DNA from: Streptomyces sp. NBC_00083
Lineage (GTDB): Bacteria; Actinomycetota; Actinomycetes; Streptomycetales; Streptomycetaceae
DNA: 64,000 bases
Direction: 5' to 3'
NCBI RefSeq assembly: GCF_026343295.1
Contig: NZ_JAPELY010000004.1
Span: 434,001-498,000, forward strand
The notes below the pieces were generated by a model. The model made no database searches and was not told the DNA's origin. It was given only the letters and a program-made list of their open reading frames with translations. Positions 32,421-40,656 of the stretch are shown here, one piece after another. The first letter of the stretch is position 1; each line of letters begins with the position of its first letter. The position numbers were made by a program, and so were the translations under genes.

Positions 32421-34484
32421 ATGAGCTGGCTGCGGGCGTTGAAGGAGACCGCCCGTTCGGGGCTGAAGGTCGAGCCGCGCCGGCTCGAACCCCTCGTCGC
32501 GCTGCGCGGCGCAGCCGGCCTCGCCGTGGTCGTCGGCATCAGCCTCACCCTCTTCGGCCCCTCCGTCGCCGCCGGCGCCGCGTTCGGCGCGTTCCAGGGC
32601 GCCATCGCCACGTACCAGCGCAGCTGGCGCCCCCGCCCGGTGCTCGCGCTCGCCTCCGGGCTCTCCCTCGCGCTCTCCACCTTCCTCGGCTACCTCGTCG
32701 GCACCCACTCCCCGTTCTTCCTGCTGCTGCTCGCGCTGTGGACCTTCCTGTCCGGCCTCGCCTGGGCGGTCGGCCCGACCGTGGGGGTGATCGCCTCGTC
32801 CAACGTGGCGATCATGCTGGTCACCGTCACCCTGCCCAGCTCGCTCGCCGAAGCCGCCGGGCACGCCGCGATGATCGCGTTCGGCGGGGTCGTCCAGGCC
32901 GCCCTCGTCGTCCTGTTCCCCATCCGCCGCTGGGGCGCGCAGCGCGACGCGCTCGCCGACGCCCTCGCCGCCGAGGCCGACTACGCGCGGCGGCTGCGCC
33001 ACGACCCGGTCGCCCCGTTCGACCCCCAGCCCCTCATGACCGCCCGGCTCGCCGCCGCCGTCACGCCCCGCGAAGCCCGCCGCCGCCCCTCCGAACTGCA
33101 CGGCTCCCGCGGTGTCGCCGAGCGGATCCGTCCTGTGCTCGCCTCGCTCGCCGATCCCGCGCTCGGGGTGCCGGAGGAGGGCGAGGAGCGGGACCGCGTA
33201 CGGGAGTTGCTGGCCGCCGCGGCCACCGTCCTGGACGCCGCGGCCCGCGCGGTCCGGCACGGCGAGGCCGCCGTCATCCCGCCCGCCGCCGAGGCCGCGC
33301 TCGCCACCCCCGACACCGGAGCCATCCTCACCGGCCCCGCCCGCCGCGCCGCGGCCCGGCTCATCGCGCTCCTCGCCGACGTCGTCGAAACCGCCCAGGG
33401 CGGCGGCACAAGCGCGGGCGCGGAGCCCCTGCTCAGGCCCACCCTGCCGCGTCTGGTCCCGCTCGCCCTGCGCACCATGCGCGCCGAGGCCCGCAACCGG
33501 AACTCGCCGGTGTTCCGGCACGCCGTGCGGGTCTGCGCGGTGGCGACGGCCGGCTATCTGCTCGGCTACGTCCTGCCGTTCGGCCACGGCTACTGGGCCC
33601 CCATGGCCTCCGTGATGGTGATGCGCCCGGACTTCTCGCTCACCTACGCCCGCGCCGTCGCCCGCTTCGGCGGCACCCTCGTCGGCGTGGCCCTCGCCAC
33701 CGGCATCGTCCAGCTCACCCACCCCGACACCGGCCTCTCCGCCGCCATCGCGGTGACCTGCGCGTTCCTGGCGTACCTGCTGATGCGTACGGGGTACGCC
33801 GTGCTGAGCGGCTGCGTCTCCGCGTACGTCGTGTTCCTGCTCGGCATGGGCGGCCTCCAGTGGACGCAGACCGTGCCCGACCGCGTCTTCCTGACGCTGA
33901 TCGGCGGGGCGCTCGCGATGATCTCGTACGCCGTCTATCCGGCCTGGGAGACGCCGCGGCTGCGCACCCGCCTCGCCGACTGGCTCGCCGCGAGCGGGCG
34001 GTACGCCTCCGCGGTCGTCGACCACTACGCCGACCCCGGCCGCGGCTCCGGCGCGGTCCGCGAGGCGCTGCTCGACACCCGCGCGGCCCGCATCGCCTGG
34101 CAGGAGGCGCTCGACAAGGCCACCCACGAGCCGGTGCGCCACCGCGGACTCTCGCGCTCGTCGGCCGAGGAAGCCGCCCACGCGCTGGGCCAGTTGGGGC
34201 GTACCGCGATGCTGATGGAGGCGCATCTGCCGGAGGACGGCGCGGTGCCGGTGCCGGCCGCCGCGGAACTCGCCGAGGCGCTGCGCGAGGCCACCGAGCG
34301 GGGGGCGAAGGCGGTGCGGGAACGGCGCGTTCCGCAGTGGGAGGAGGTCGAGCGGGCCCTGGCCGCGTGGGACGGCGAGGGGGTGCCCGACCGTGTGGTG
34401 CGCGGCGGCGCCGGCCTGGTCCTGCACTGCCTCGATGATCTGACCGACGCCCTGACCGACCCACCGGACACCCCGCAGGCGTGA
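32421..34484 (+). CDS. FUSC family membrane protein
   Basis: 687 residues in the aromatic-acid exporter/fusaric acid resistance layout. A first block of five or six helices (about residues 25-170; AAGLAVVVGISLTLFGPSVA, LLLALWTFLSGLAWAVGPTV) is followed by a cytoplasmic helical region (170-350). A second block of helices (about 365-510; GHGYWAPMASVMVMRPDFSL, which is the FUSC signature) leads to a C-terminal cytoplasmic tail. Likely a proton-driven efflux component, substrate unknown. Start ATG 32421 after GGGATC. It converges with a lipoprotein gene whose stop is only 12 bp away. Confidence 0.88.
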   Translation: MSWLRALKETARSGLKVEPRRLEPLVALRGAAGLAVVVGISLTLFGPSVAAGAAFGAFQGAIATYQRSWRPRPVLALASGLSLALSTFLGYLVGTHSPFFLLLLALWTFLSGLAWAVGPTVGVIASSNVAIMLVTVTLPSSLAEAAGHAAMIAFGGVVQAALVVLFPIRRWGAQRDALADALAAEADYARRLRHDPVAPFDPQPLMTARLAAAVTPREARRRPSELHGSRGVAERIRPVLASLADPALGVPEEGEERDRVRELLAAAATVLDAAARAVRHGEAAVIPPAAEAALATPDTGAILTGPARRAAARLIALLADVVETAQGGGTSAGAEPLLRPTLPRLVPLALRTMRAEARNRNSPVFRHAVRVCAVATAGYLLGYVLPFGHGYWAPMASVMVMRPDFSLTYARAVARFGGTLVGVALATGIVQLTHPDTGLSAAIAVTCAFLAYLLMRTGYAVLSGCVSAYVVFLLGMGGLQWTQTVPDRVFLTLIGGALAMISYAVYPAWETPRLRTRLADWLAASGRYASAVVDHYADPGRGSGAVREALLDTRAARIAWQEALDKATHEPVRHRGLSRSSAEEAAHALGQLGRTAMLMEAHLPEDGAVPVPAAAELAEALREATERGAKAVRERRVPQWEEVERALAAWDGEGVPDRVVRGGAGLVLHCLDDLTDALTDPPDTPQA

Positions 34485-34496
34485 CGACGCCCCGGG

Positions 34497-34970
34497 TTAC
34501 GGGGTGGGCAGACCCGCCGTGGGGAGACTGCCGGTCGGGAGCGAGCCGGCCTTGCCGCGGGTGAAGGAGTCCGTTCCGGCGCCCTGCCACGCGACGTCGA
34601 GGGTGTCGCCCTTGATGGTGGCCATGCCCTGGGTGCGCTCGGTGTTCCCGTCCGCGCACTTCAGGGTGAGCATCGTCATGCCCCCGCTCTCGGTGGCGGT
34701 GCCGGAGCAGACATGCGGGGTGAGCAGGGCCACGCCCTTGCCCGCGACGGCCATGGTGACTGTCTTGCCGCCGCTCGTCGCGGTCCAACTCCCTTGCAGG
34801 TCACTGCTGGTGGCGGGAGTGCCGGAACCCGTCGCCGTGGCGGACGCGGCGCCGGACGGGGATGCGGGGGCCGGGTCGGCCTTCTTGTCGCTGCTGCCGC
34901 AGCCGGTCAGTACGAGCGCTGCCGCGAGCCCGGCCGCGGCGCAGCCGGCGGTGCGTATGTGCTGGTGCAC
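34497..34970 (-). CDS. secreted lipoprotein, unknown family
   Basis: 157 residues. Signal peptide with RTAGCAAAGLAAALVLTGC; the lipobox is LTGC with Cys near residue 24. A Ser/Ala/Thr/Pro-rich linker (about 30-55) is followed by a beta-rich domain: LQGSWTATSGGKTVTMAVAG, a Cys pair HVCSGTATESGGMTMLTLKC that may be disulfide bonded, and DTLDVAWQGAGTDSFTRGK. The protein ends in a small repeat, SLPTGSLPTAGLPTP. Start GTG ending at 34970 after GGGGGAAG. I do not recognise the family; a lipocalin-like surface protein is conceivable. Confidence 0.72.
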   Translation of the reverse strand: MHQHIRTAGCAAAGLAAALVLTGCGSSDKKADPAPASPSGAASATATGSGTPATSSDLQGSWTATSGGKTVTMAVAGKGVALLTPHVCSGTATESGGMTMLTLKCADGNTERTQGMATIKGDTLDVAWQGAGTDSFTRGKAGSLPTGSLPTAGLPTP

Positions 34971-35175
34971 GAGGTGTCTTCCCCCTGTGAGCGGTTGAGT
35001 CCCTGAACGGCGTCCAGGACCGCGACAAATTACCAGCCGGGTCACCGCGTCCCGGCCCGGCCGGCACCGATCGGGCGGGTGCTTGAACCAGACGGGGCCG
35101 CACGGCGTCTCTTCCCTGGGTACGGGGAATTCGATTCGCGTGCGCGGGGCCCCCGCTGTAACCGCTCGGGCACCC

Positions 35176-35261
35176 CGCGTGCACGTGCATCTTCCCATGC
35201 AGGCGCACATGAACACAGCTATGATCCGGGTCAGTTGACCATTCACAGTTGCACGTCTGCA
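35176..35261 (+). promoter_or_regulatory. promoter of the DUF397 gene with a 26-bp cis element
   Basis: The element at 35176-35201 contains the palindrome TGCACGTGCA (35180-35189) and CCCATGCA. A consensus -10 box TATGAT follows at 35220-35225, 17 bases after a -35 position that overlaps the element. A related half-site pair TGCACG-TC-TGCA (35250-35261) lies in the leader. The same 26-bp element (24 of 26 identical) precedes the ATP-binding gene on the other strand. Confidence 0.65.
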
Positions 35262-35278
35262 CATTCCCGGGAGCGACC

Positions 35279-35518
35279 TTGCACCACGCGTACAACGGCA
35301 TGGCGGCAGCGGAGCTTCAGGGTGCCGCGTGGCAGAAGAGCCGGCACAGCAACTCGCAGGGGTCCTGCGTCGAGTTCGCCAAACTGCCGGGAGGAGGGGT
35401 GGCGGTACGCAACTCACGCCACCCCGACGGGCCGGCCCTGGTCTACACCAGAGCGGAGATAGAGGCGATGCTGCTCGGGATCAAGGACGGGGAGTTCGAC
35501 CACCTGATAGCGGACTGA
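35279..35518 (+). CDS. DUF397 protein of a WhiJ-like module
   Basis: 79 residues. It holds GAAWQKSRHSNSQGSCVEFA near residue 13 and VAVRNSRHPDGPALVYTRAE near 40, the two signature segments of DUF397 proteins, which are small partners of WhiJ-type regulators in Streptomyces. The start is TTG 35279, with a GGGAG site eight bases upstream; no better start exists between it and the conserved core. It lies with an ATP-binding protein gene and an XRE-DUF5753 gene, the usual three-part set. Likely modulates the DNA-binding partner during development; the mechanism is not settled. Confidence 0.85.
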   Translation: MHHAYNGMAAAELQGAAWQKSRHSNSQGSCVEFAKLPGGGVAVRNSRHPDGPALVYTRAEIEAMLLGIKDGEFDHLIAD

Positions 35519-35565
35519 GCCCGGCCGGTCCCGGCCGCCCAGGCCTCCCGTTGCTCCGTCGTGTC

Positions 35566-36066
35566 TCAGTCGGCGGGCTGGAGGCGGAACAGCGCCCACA
35601 CGACCTTGCCGCCGACCGCCCCCGTCAGCGGGTGCCAGCCCCAGCTGTCGGCGAACGACTCGACCAGGAACAGGCCGCGGCCGGACTCCGCGCCGAAGTC
35701 GTCCCGCTCGCGCTCGACCGGGCTGTCGTCGCTGGGGTCGCGTACCGCGCACACGAGACGGCTCGTCCAGCGCATCAGATGCAGGCGTACCGGCACCTCG
35801 GTCTCGCGCGGGGTGTCCGCGGGCAGCGCGTGGCGCAGGGCGTTGGTGACGAGCTCGGAGACGACGAGGGCGACATCGTCGAAACACTCGGTGAGGTCCC
35901 ACTGCGTGAGCGTGGATCTGGTGAACTTCCGTGCCCCGCCCACGGCTTCGAAGCGAGCGGGCAGCGCGCAGGACGCGGATCCCGCCACGGTCGAGGGGTC
36001 GAAGGGGGGAAGCGCCTGCCTTAAGGGCTGACAAGGCTCCAGCATGGTCGATCCATTCGTCCCCAT
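35566..36066 (-). CDS. RsbW-like ATP-binding protein with a TTA codon
   Basis: 166 residues with a HATPase_c_2 fold. The N-box is VALVVSELVTNALRHALP near residue 65 and the glycine box is AESGRGLFLVESFADSWGW near 127. Such proteins resemble anti-sigma factor kinases and AbaA-type ORFs next to WhiJ homologues. The start is ATG ending at 36066 with GGGAG eight bases before; a GTG at 36075 is too close to that site. Codon 15 is TTA (36024-36022), read only by the bldA tRNA, so translation should await development. It overlaps no neighbour and is divergent from the XRE gene. Confidence 0.85.
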   Translation of the reverse strand: MGTNGSTMLEPCQPLRQALPPFDPSTVAGSASCALPARFEAVGGARKFTRSTLTQWDLTECFDDVALVVSELVTNALRHALPADTPRETEVPVRLHLMRWTSRLVCAVRDPSDDSPVERERDDFGAESGRGLFLVESFADSWGWHPLTGAVGGKVVWALFRLQPAD

Positions 36067-36173
36067 GCGAGGCACTCCCGGGTTCGCGGCCGTGGCGGTA
36101 CAGGACGCAAGCGACTAGACGCAGTTGAGCACGCAGGTGCGCGAGGGCCATGGTTCCGAATGCGTCGGCCCGA

Positions 36174-36199
36174 TGCAAGGGCAGATGCACGTGCACGCG
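36174..36199 (-). promoter_or_regulatory. 26-bp cis element upstream of the ATP-binding gene
   Basis: On the minus strand this matches 24 of 26 bases of the element at 35176-35201, with the same TGCACGTGCA core (36186-36195). It has the same orientation relative to its own gene and lies about 120 bp before the start codon, against 90 bp for the DUF397 gene. Confidence 0.65.
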
Positions 36200-36238
36200 A
36201 CCGACCTGTCCCTGCCCGTGCCGTTTCTTGCTCATTTC

Positions 36239-36299
36239 TTCCTCAGAAGTTCCTCAGGCCGATTTCACTCCTTGACCATTTCCGTAATCGCGCGGGTAC
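36239..36299 (+). promoter_or_regulatory. promoter region of the XRE-DUF5753 gene
   Basis: Direct repeats TTCCTCAG at 36239-36246 and 36250-36257 are spaced 11 bp, one helical turn. They lie just upstream of a -35-like TTGACC (36272-36277), and a weak -10 could be GGGTAC (36294-36299). The repeats are well placed for an activator or autoregulator. Confidence 0.45.
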
Positions 36300-36315
36300 G
36301 GGGTGAAGCGTTTTG

Positions 36316-37257
36316 ATGGCAGACTGCACCGCACCATTGGATGGGGAGGACGGCGAAGTGACCGCAGGGGAGGCATGGGGATCCCCCCGGCCGAGCGCAG
36401 TCGAGGCCGGCGGAGGCTCCGTGGTCCGGCGCATTCTGCTGGGCTCTCAGCTCAGGCGCCTGCGTGAGTCGCGCGGCATCACGCGGGAAGCCGCCGGGTA
36501 CTCGATCCGGGCGTCCGAGTCCAAGATCAGTCGTATGGAGCTGGGGCGCGTGAGCTTCAAGGCCAGGGATGTCGAGGACCTGCTCACGCTCTACGGCGTC
36601 GGCGACGAATCCGAGCGCATGTCCCTGCTCGGCCTCGCCAAGGAGGCCAACATCGCGGGCTGGTGGCACAGCTTCGGCGATGTGCTGCCCGGCTGGTTCC
36701 AGACATATATCGGTCTGGAGGGCGCCGCGTCGCTCATCCGTATCTATGAAGTCCAGTTCGTGCACGGCCTGTTGCAGACCGAGGCCTATGCCCACGCGGT
36801 GGTCTCGCGCGGTATGCAGGGAGCGCCCGCCGCCGAGATCGACAAGCGCGTCGCGCTGCGGCTGGAGCGGCAGAAGGCCCTGGTGTCCGAGCGGGCTCCG
36901 CAGTTCCACGCGGTGCTCGACGAGGCGGCCCTGCGCCGCCCGTACGGCGAACGCGACGTGATGCGCGGCCAGTTGAAGCACCTCATCGAGATGTCCGAGC
37001 AGCCCAACATCCACCTCCAGGTGATGCCGTTCAGCTTCGGCGGCCACGCGGGTGAGAGCGGCGCCTTCACAATGCTGCGGTTCCCCGAGTCGGACCTGTC
37101 GGACATCGTCTATCTCGAACAGCTCACCTCCGCACTGTATTTGGACAAGGCGGAAGAGGTCGCGCAGTACGAACGCGCCATGGCCCGACTGCAACAGGAC
37201 AGCCCCGGCCCGGAGGAAAGCCGCGATCTTCTGCGCGGACTCCTTCAACTCAGCTGA
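36316..37257 (+). CDS. WhiJ-like XRE regulator with DUF5753 domain
   Basis: 313 residues. The N-terminal helix-turn-helix lies about residues 38-75 (GSQLRRLRESRGITREAAGY, IRASESKISRMELGRVSF). The remainder is a DUF5753 (Scr1-type) ligand or partner domain with FQTYIGLEGAASLIRIYEVQ near 135, VHGLLQTEAYAHAVV, VLDEAALRRPYG near 200 and IHLQVMPFSFGGHAG near 235. Start at ATG 36316; a GTG at 36358 is a fair alternative. It stands with DUF397 and ATP-binding genes, so a developmental or stress regulator is likely. An aldehyde dehydrogenase gene follows after 81 bp. Confidence 0.88.
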   Translation: MADCTAPLDGEDGEVTAGEAWGSPRPSAVEAGGGSVVRRILLGSQLRRLRESRGITREAAGYSIRASESKISRMELGRVSFKARDVEDLLTLYGVGDESERMSLLGLAKEANIAGWWHSFGDVLPGWFQTYIGLEGAASLIRIYEVQFVHGLLQTEAYAHAVVSRGMQGAPAAEIDKRVALRLERQKALVSERAPQFHAVLDEAALRRPYGERDVMRGQLKHLIEMSEQPNIHLQVMPFSFGGHAGESGAFTMLRFPESDLSDIVYLEQLTSALYLDKAEEVAQYERAMARLQQDSPGPEESRDLLRGLLQLS

Positions 37258-37338
37258 CTCATCAGTAGGATGACGTCACATCAGGCCAGTTACGCGGTTG
37301 ACCGCGCGAAGCCGGCGGACACAGCAGTAGGGGATGGC

Positions 37339-38796
37339 ATGTCCTTCTTCACCGACCTCGCCCACCAGTTCATAGACGGCCAGTGGCGCACCGGCAGCGG
37401 GTCGTGGGACATCATCGACTTCGATCCGTACAACGGGGAGAAGCTCGCCGCCATCACCGTCGCGACCGTCGACGAGGTCGACGAGGCCTATCGCGCCGCC
37501 CAGCGCGCCCAGCGCGCATGGGCCGAGACCAACCCCTATACCCGCCGGCTCGTCTTCGAGCGCGCCCTGCGGATCACCGAGGACCGCGAGCCCGAGATCA
37601 TCGAGGCCATGATCAGCGAGCTGGGCGGTACCCGGCTCAAGGCGGTCTACGAGGTCCATCTCGCCAAGGAGTTCCTGCGCGAGGCGATCCAGCTGGCGCT
37701 CCGCCCCGAGGGCCGGATCCTGCCGTCTCCGGTCGACGGCAAGGAGAACCGCGTCTACCGGCTGCCGGTCGGGGTGATCGGCGTCATCAGCCCGTTCAAC
37801 TTCCCGTTCCTGATCACGATCAAGTCCATCGCCCCCGCGCTGGCGCTGGGCAACGCGGTCGTCATCAAGCCGAACCAGAACGCGCCGGTGGTCGGCGGCG
37901 GCCTCATCGCCAAGATCTTCAAGGACGCCGGGCTCCCCGCCGGCCTCCTGAACGTGCTGGTCACCGACATCGCCGAGGTCGGCGACGCGCTGATAGAGCA
38001 CCCCGTACCGAAGGTGATCTCCTTCGCGGGCTCCGACCGCACCGGCCGTCATGTCGCAGCCGTCGCCGGCAGCCACTTCAAGCGCGTCATCCTGGAGCTG
38101 AGCGGCAACAGCGCCCTGGTCGTCCTGGACGACGCCGACCTCGACTACGCGGTGGACGCGGCGGTTTTCAGCCGCTTCGTCTATCAGGGCCAGGTCTGCA
38201 TGGCCGCCAACCGCATCCTGGTCGACCGGTCGGTGGAGGAGGAGTTCACGGCCAAGTTCCTCGCCAAGGTGGCCACGCTCAAGACCGGTGACCCGGCGGA
38301 TCCGGCCACCGACATCGGTCCGGTCATCAACAACTTCCAGGCCGACGCGCTGACTTCACTGGTCGACCAGGCCCTGGCCGAGGGCGCCACCGCGCTGGTA
38401 CGGGGCGCCACCCGCGGCAACCTGGTCGAGCCCACCGTCCTCGGGGGGCTGCCCGCCGACGCGTCCGTGCTGCGCCAGGAGATCTTCGGTCCGGTGGCGC
38501 TGCTCATCCCCTTCGACGGGGAGGAGGAGGCCGTACGCATGGCGAACGACAGCCCGTACGGCCTGAGCGGTGCCGTGCACACCGGCAACGTGGAGCGCGG
38601 GGTGCGGTTCGCCAAGCGGATCGAGACCGGGATGATGCACGTCAACGACTCGACGATCCAGGACGAGCCGCTGGTCGCCTTCGGCGGCGAGAAGTATTCG
38701 GGCCTCGGGCGGCTGAACGGTGACTCGACGGTCGAGGCGTTCACCACCCAGAAGTGGATCTCGGTGCAGCACGAGCGGAGCCCGTTCCCGTTCTGA
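37339..38796 (+). CDS. aldehyde dehydrogenase family protein
   Basis: 485 residues, NAD(P)-dependent. Cofactor site: VIGVISPFNFPFLITIKSIA near residue 150 and VVIKPNQNAPVVGG near 173. General base Glu lies in VILELSGNSALVV near 252, where the usual LELGG is changed to LELSG. Catalytic Cys is in YQGQVCMAANRI near 286, and EIFGPVALLIPF is near 388. It resembles benzaldehyde- or vanillin-type dehydrogenases by these features. Start ATG 37339; an ATG at 37270 would add 23 unconserved residues. It follows the XRE gene in the same direction and may share its transcript. Confidence 0.9.
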   Translation: MSFFTDLAHQFIDGQWRTGSGSWDIIDFDPYNGEKLAAITVATVDEVDEAYRAAQRAQRAWAETNPYTRRLVFERALRITEDREPEIIEAMISELGGTRLKAVYEVHLAKEFLREAIQLALRPEGRILPSPVDGKENRVYRLPVGVIGVISPFNFPFLITIKSIAPALALGNAVVIKPNQNAPVVGGGLIAKIFKDAGLPAGLLNVLVTDIAEVGDALIEHPVPKVISFAGSDRTGRHVAAVAGSHFKRVILELSGNSALVVLDDADLDYAVDAAVFSRFVYQGQVCMAANRILVDRSVEEEFTAKFLAKVATLKTGDPADPATDIGPVINNFQADALTSLVDQALAEGATALVRGATRGNLVEPTVLGGLPADASVLRQEIFGPVALLIPFDGEEEAVRMANDSPYGLSGAVHTGNVERGVRFAKRIETGMMHVNDSTIQDEPLVAFGGEKYSGLGRLNGDSTVEAFTTQKWISVQHERSPFPF

Positions 38797-38924
38797 CGGG
38801 AAGTAGCGGACAGGAACTGACCTCTTTGCCGCCTACCGTGCTTCTTGTCGGCGGGGCGGCGCGCAGGACGCGCCGCCGGGCCGCCGGCATCAGCCAACCA
38901 GGCCCGGACGAAGGCGGTTTGACC

Positions 38925-39461
38925 ATGGTTACGCACGTACCCTCCGCAGCACACGGCGACGAGCGCGGGGCGCTCCTGCTCTTCGTGGAGGCGCAGCGCG
39001 GCGGCTTGCGGCGCTCCGTCATCGGCCTCACCGAGGAGCAGGCCGCGAGCCGCCCGAGCGCGAGCGAGCTGTCGCTTTCGGGGCTGCTCAAGCATGTCGC
39101 CGAGTGCGAGCTGAACTGGCTGCGGATGGCGCAGCAGCAGCCGAACCCGAAGCAGCGCGATCAGTCGGACTGGCACGAGAGCTTCCGGCTGACCGGTGAC
39201 GAGACCATCCAGGGCGTGCTGGCCTTCTGGGACGAAGTGGCGCTCGAAACCGAGGAGTTCATCCGCAAGGTGCCCTCGCTCGACGACACCTTCCCGCTGC
39301 CGCCGGCGCCGTGGTTCCCGAAGGACGGCCAGGTCTCGATGCGCTGGCTGCTGATGCACCTGGTCGAGGAGTTCGCCCGGCACGCCGGGCACGCCGACAT
39401 CATCCGCGAGTCGCTCGACGGGAAGACGGCGTTCGAGCTGGTGGCCCTCGCGAACGGGTGA
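38925..39461 (+). CDS. DinB family protein (DUF664-like)
   Basis: 178 residues, four-helix-bundle DinB/YfiT type. Metal-binding His candidates are in SGLLKHVAECELNWLRM near residue 50 and MHLVEEFARHAGHADIIRES near 145, in the expected positions. Such proteins are often thiol-dependent S-transferases (mycothiol or bacillithiol) in actinobacteria; substrate unknown. The start ATG 38925 follows AAGGCGG. It is 18 bp upstream of a PadR regulator in the same direction, so the two likely form one unit. Confidence 0.85.
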   Translation: MVTHVPSAAHGDERGALLLFVEAQRGGLRRSVIGLTEEQAASRPSASELSLSGLLKHVAECELNWLRMAQQQPNPKQRDQSDWHESFRLTGDETIQGVLAFWDEVALETEEFIRKVPSLDDTFPLPPAPWFPKDGQVSMRWLLMHLVEEFARHAGHADIIRESLDGKTAFELVALANG

Positions 39462-39479
39462 GGTCATAGGCTGGCGGCC

Positions 39480-40100
39480 ATGTCAACCATCCGCCTGCTC
39501 GTTCTCGGCGCGGTACGTCAGCACGGCCGGACTCACGGTTACCAGGTGCGGAACGACCTGGAGTACTGGGGCGCCCACGAGTGGTCCAATGCCAAGCCGG
39601 GGTCGATCTACCACGCGCTGAAGCAGCTGGCGAAGCAGGGCGCGCTGCTGGCGCACGAGGTGGCGCCCAGCACGGCCGGCGGGCCGCCGCGCACGGAGTA
39701 CGAGCTGACTCCGGCGGGCGAGGAGGAGTACGTCCGGCTCTTGCGCGAGGCGTTGTCCTCGTACAACCAGAAACCGGACGTCCTGTCCGCGGCCCTCGGC
39801 TTCATGGTCGACCTGCCGCGTGCCGAGGCGGCGGCGCTGCTGCGGGACCGGCTGGGGAAGCTGACGGCGTGGCGCGGCTCGGTGACGGAGTACTACGTGC
39901 CGGAGGGCGGGCCGGGGGAGCTGGGGCACATCGGCGAGATCATGGACATGTGGGTGCACTCGGCGGATGCGGATGCGGAGTGGACGCGGGGGCTGATCTC
40001 GCGGATCGAGGGCGGGGCGTACGCCTTTGCCGGCGAGGGAGAGCGGTTCGTGGGAGTGCTGGGCGAGGGCGAGCCCAACCCCTACGCGCCGCCCCGCTAG
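39480..40100 (+). CDS. PadR family regulator
   Basis: 206 residues. The winged helix is at the N-terminus: STIRLLVLGAVRQHGRTHGY near residue 2, then NAKPGSIYHALKQLAKQGAL near 40 and a wing with GPPRTEYELTPAGEEEYVRL. The C-terminal 100 residues are the PadR-type dimerisation helices (AALGFMVDLPRAEAAALLRD). Often PadR proteins repress an adjacent transporter or detoxification gene in response to aromatics; here the neighbour is a DinB gene. Followed directly by repeat block 7. Confidence 0.88.
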   Translation: MSTIRLLVLGAVRQHGRTHGYQVRNDLEYWGAHEWSNAKPGSIYHALKQLAKQGALLAHEVAPSTAGGPPRTEYELTPAGEEEYVRLLREALSSYNQKPDVLSAALGFMVDLPRAEAAALLRDRLGKLTAWRGSVTEYYVPEGGPGELGHIGEIMDMWVHSADADAEWTRGLISRIEGGAYAFAGEGERFVGVLGEGEPNPYAPPR

Positions 40101-40166
40101 CCCGAGCCCCGGATCCGCCCCGAGCCCAGCCCCACTCGCACAGTTCCCCGCGCCCCTGGGTACTCG

Positions 40167-40262
40167 CCCTTGTCAGGGCGCCCGGCATCGGCATCCCTCT
40201 CCCTTGGCAGGGCGCCGGGCATCGGCATTCCTCCCCCTTGGCAGGGCGCCTGGTCCCGGCGT
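40167..40262 (-). repeat. 34-bp tandem repeat, nearly three units
   Basis: CCCTTG(G/T)CAGGGCGCC starts at 40167, 40201 and 40235. The first two units continue CGGCATCGGCATCCCTCT with two or three changes; the third diverges after CAGGGCGCC. CCCTTGGCAGGGTGCC-like segments also occur singly in blocks 1 and 4. Confidence 0.75.
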
Positions 40263-40488
40263 AGCCAGCCGGTCCGGCGTTTGAGGACGAGCGCCTTTCG
40301 GGCGCGAACGGGGTCTGGGGCGGAGCCCCAGGGGTTCGGACCTCAGCCCGTTTCCCAGCCCCCGGAGGGTTTCGGGAAGGGGCGGGGTGGGGCATCCCCG
40401 GGGCCTGGGGCGGAGCCCCAGCAACCCCGGCCGGCTTTCGTCTGCGGACCGTGCTGGGGCACCCGCGCAGTTCCCCGCGCCCCTAAAG

Positions 40489-40656
40489 ACGTGGGGCACC
40501 CGGCGTCGCAGCCCGCAGCCCGCGCCCACCGCGGCGGAGCCGCGCAAACGGCACAGCCCCGCGCCCCTAAAGACGTGGGGCACCCGGCGTCGCAGCCCGC
40601 AGCCCGCGCCCACCGCGGCGGAGCCGCGCGAAAGGTGCAGTCCCGCGCCCCTAAAA
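40489..40656 (-). repeat. 84-bp tandem duplication
   Basis: ACGTGGGGCACCCGGCGTCG begins at 40489 and again at 40573. The following GCAGCCCGCAGCCCGCGCCC and ACCGCGGCGGAGCCGCGC are repeated almost exactly, with a few differences near the end (AAACGGCACAG versus GAAAGGTGCAG). A degenerate third start (GTAGGGCACCCGG) follows near 40658. Single copies of this module end blocks 1 and 4. Confidence 0.85.

Noticed and set aside
35279..37257. A toxin-antitoxin or phage-defence reading of the DUF397/ATPase/XRE set
   Set aside because: The combination matches WhiJ/AbaA-type developmental modules, and the TTA codon fits that; there is no toxin or nuclease motif.
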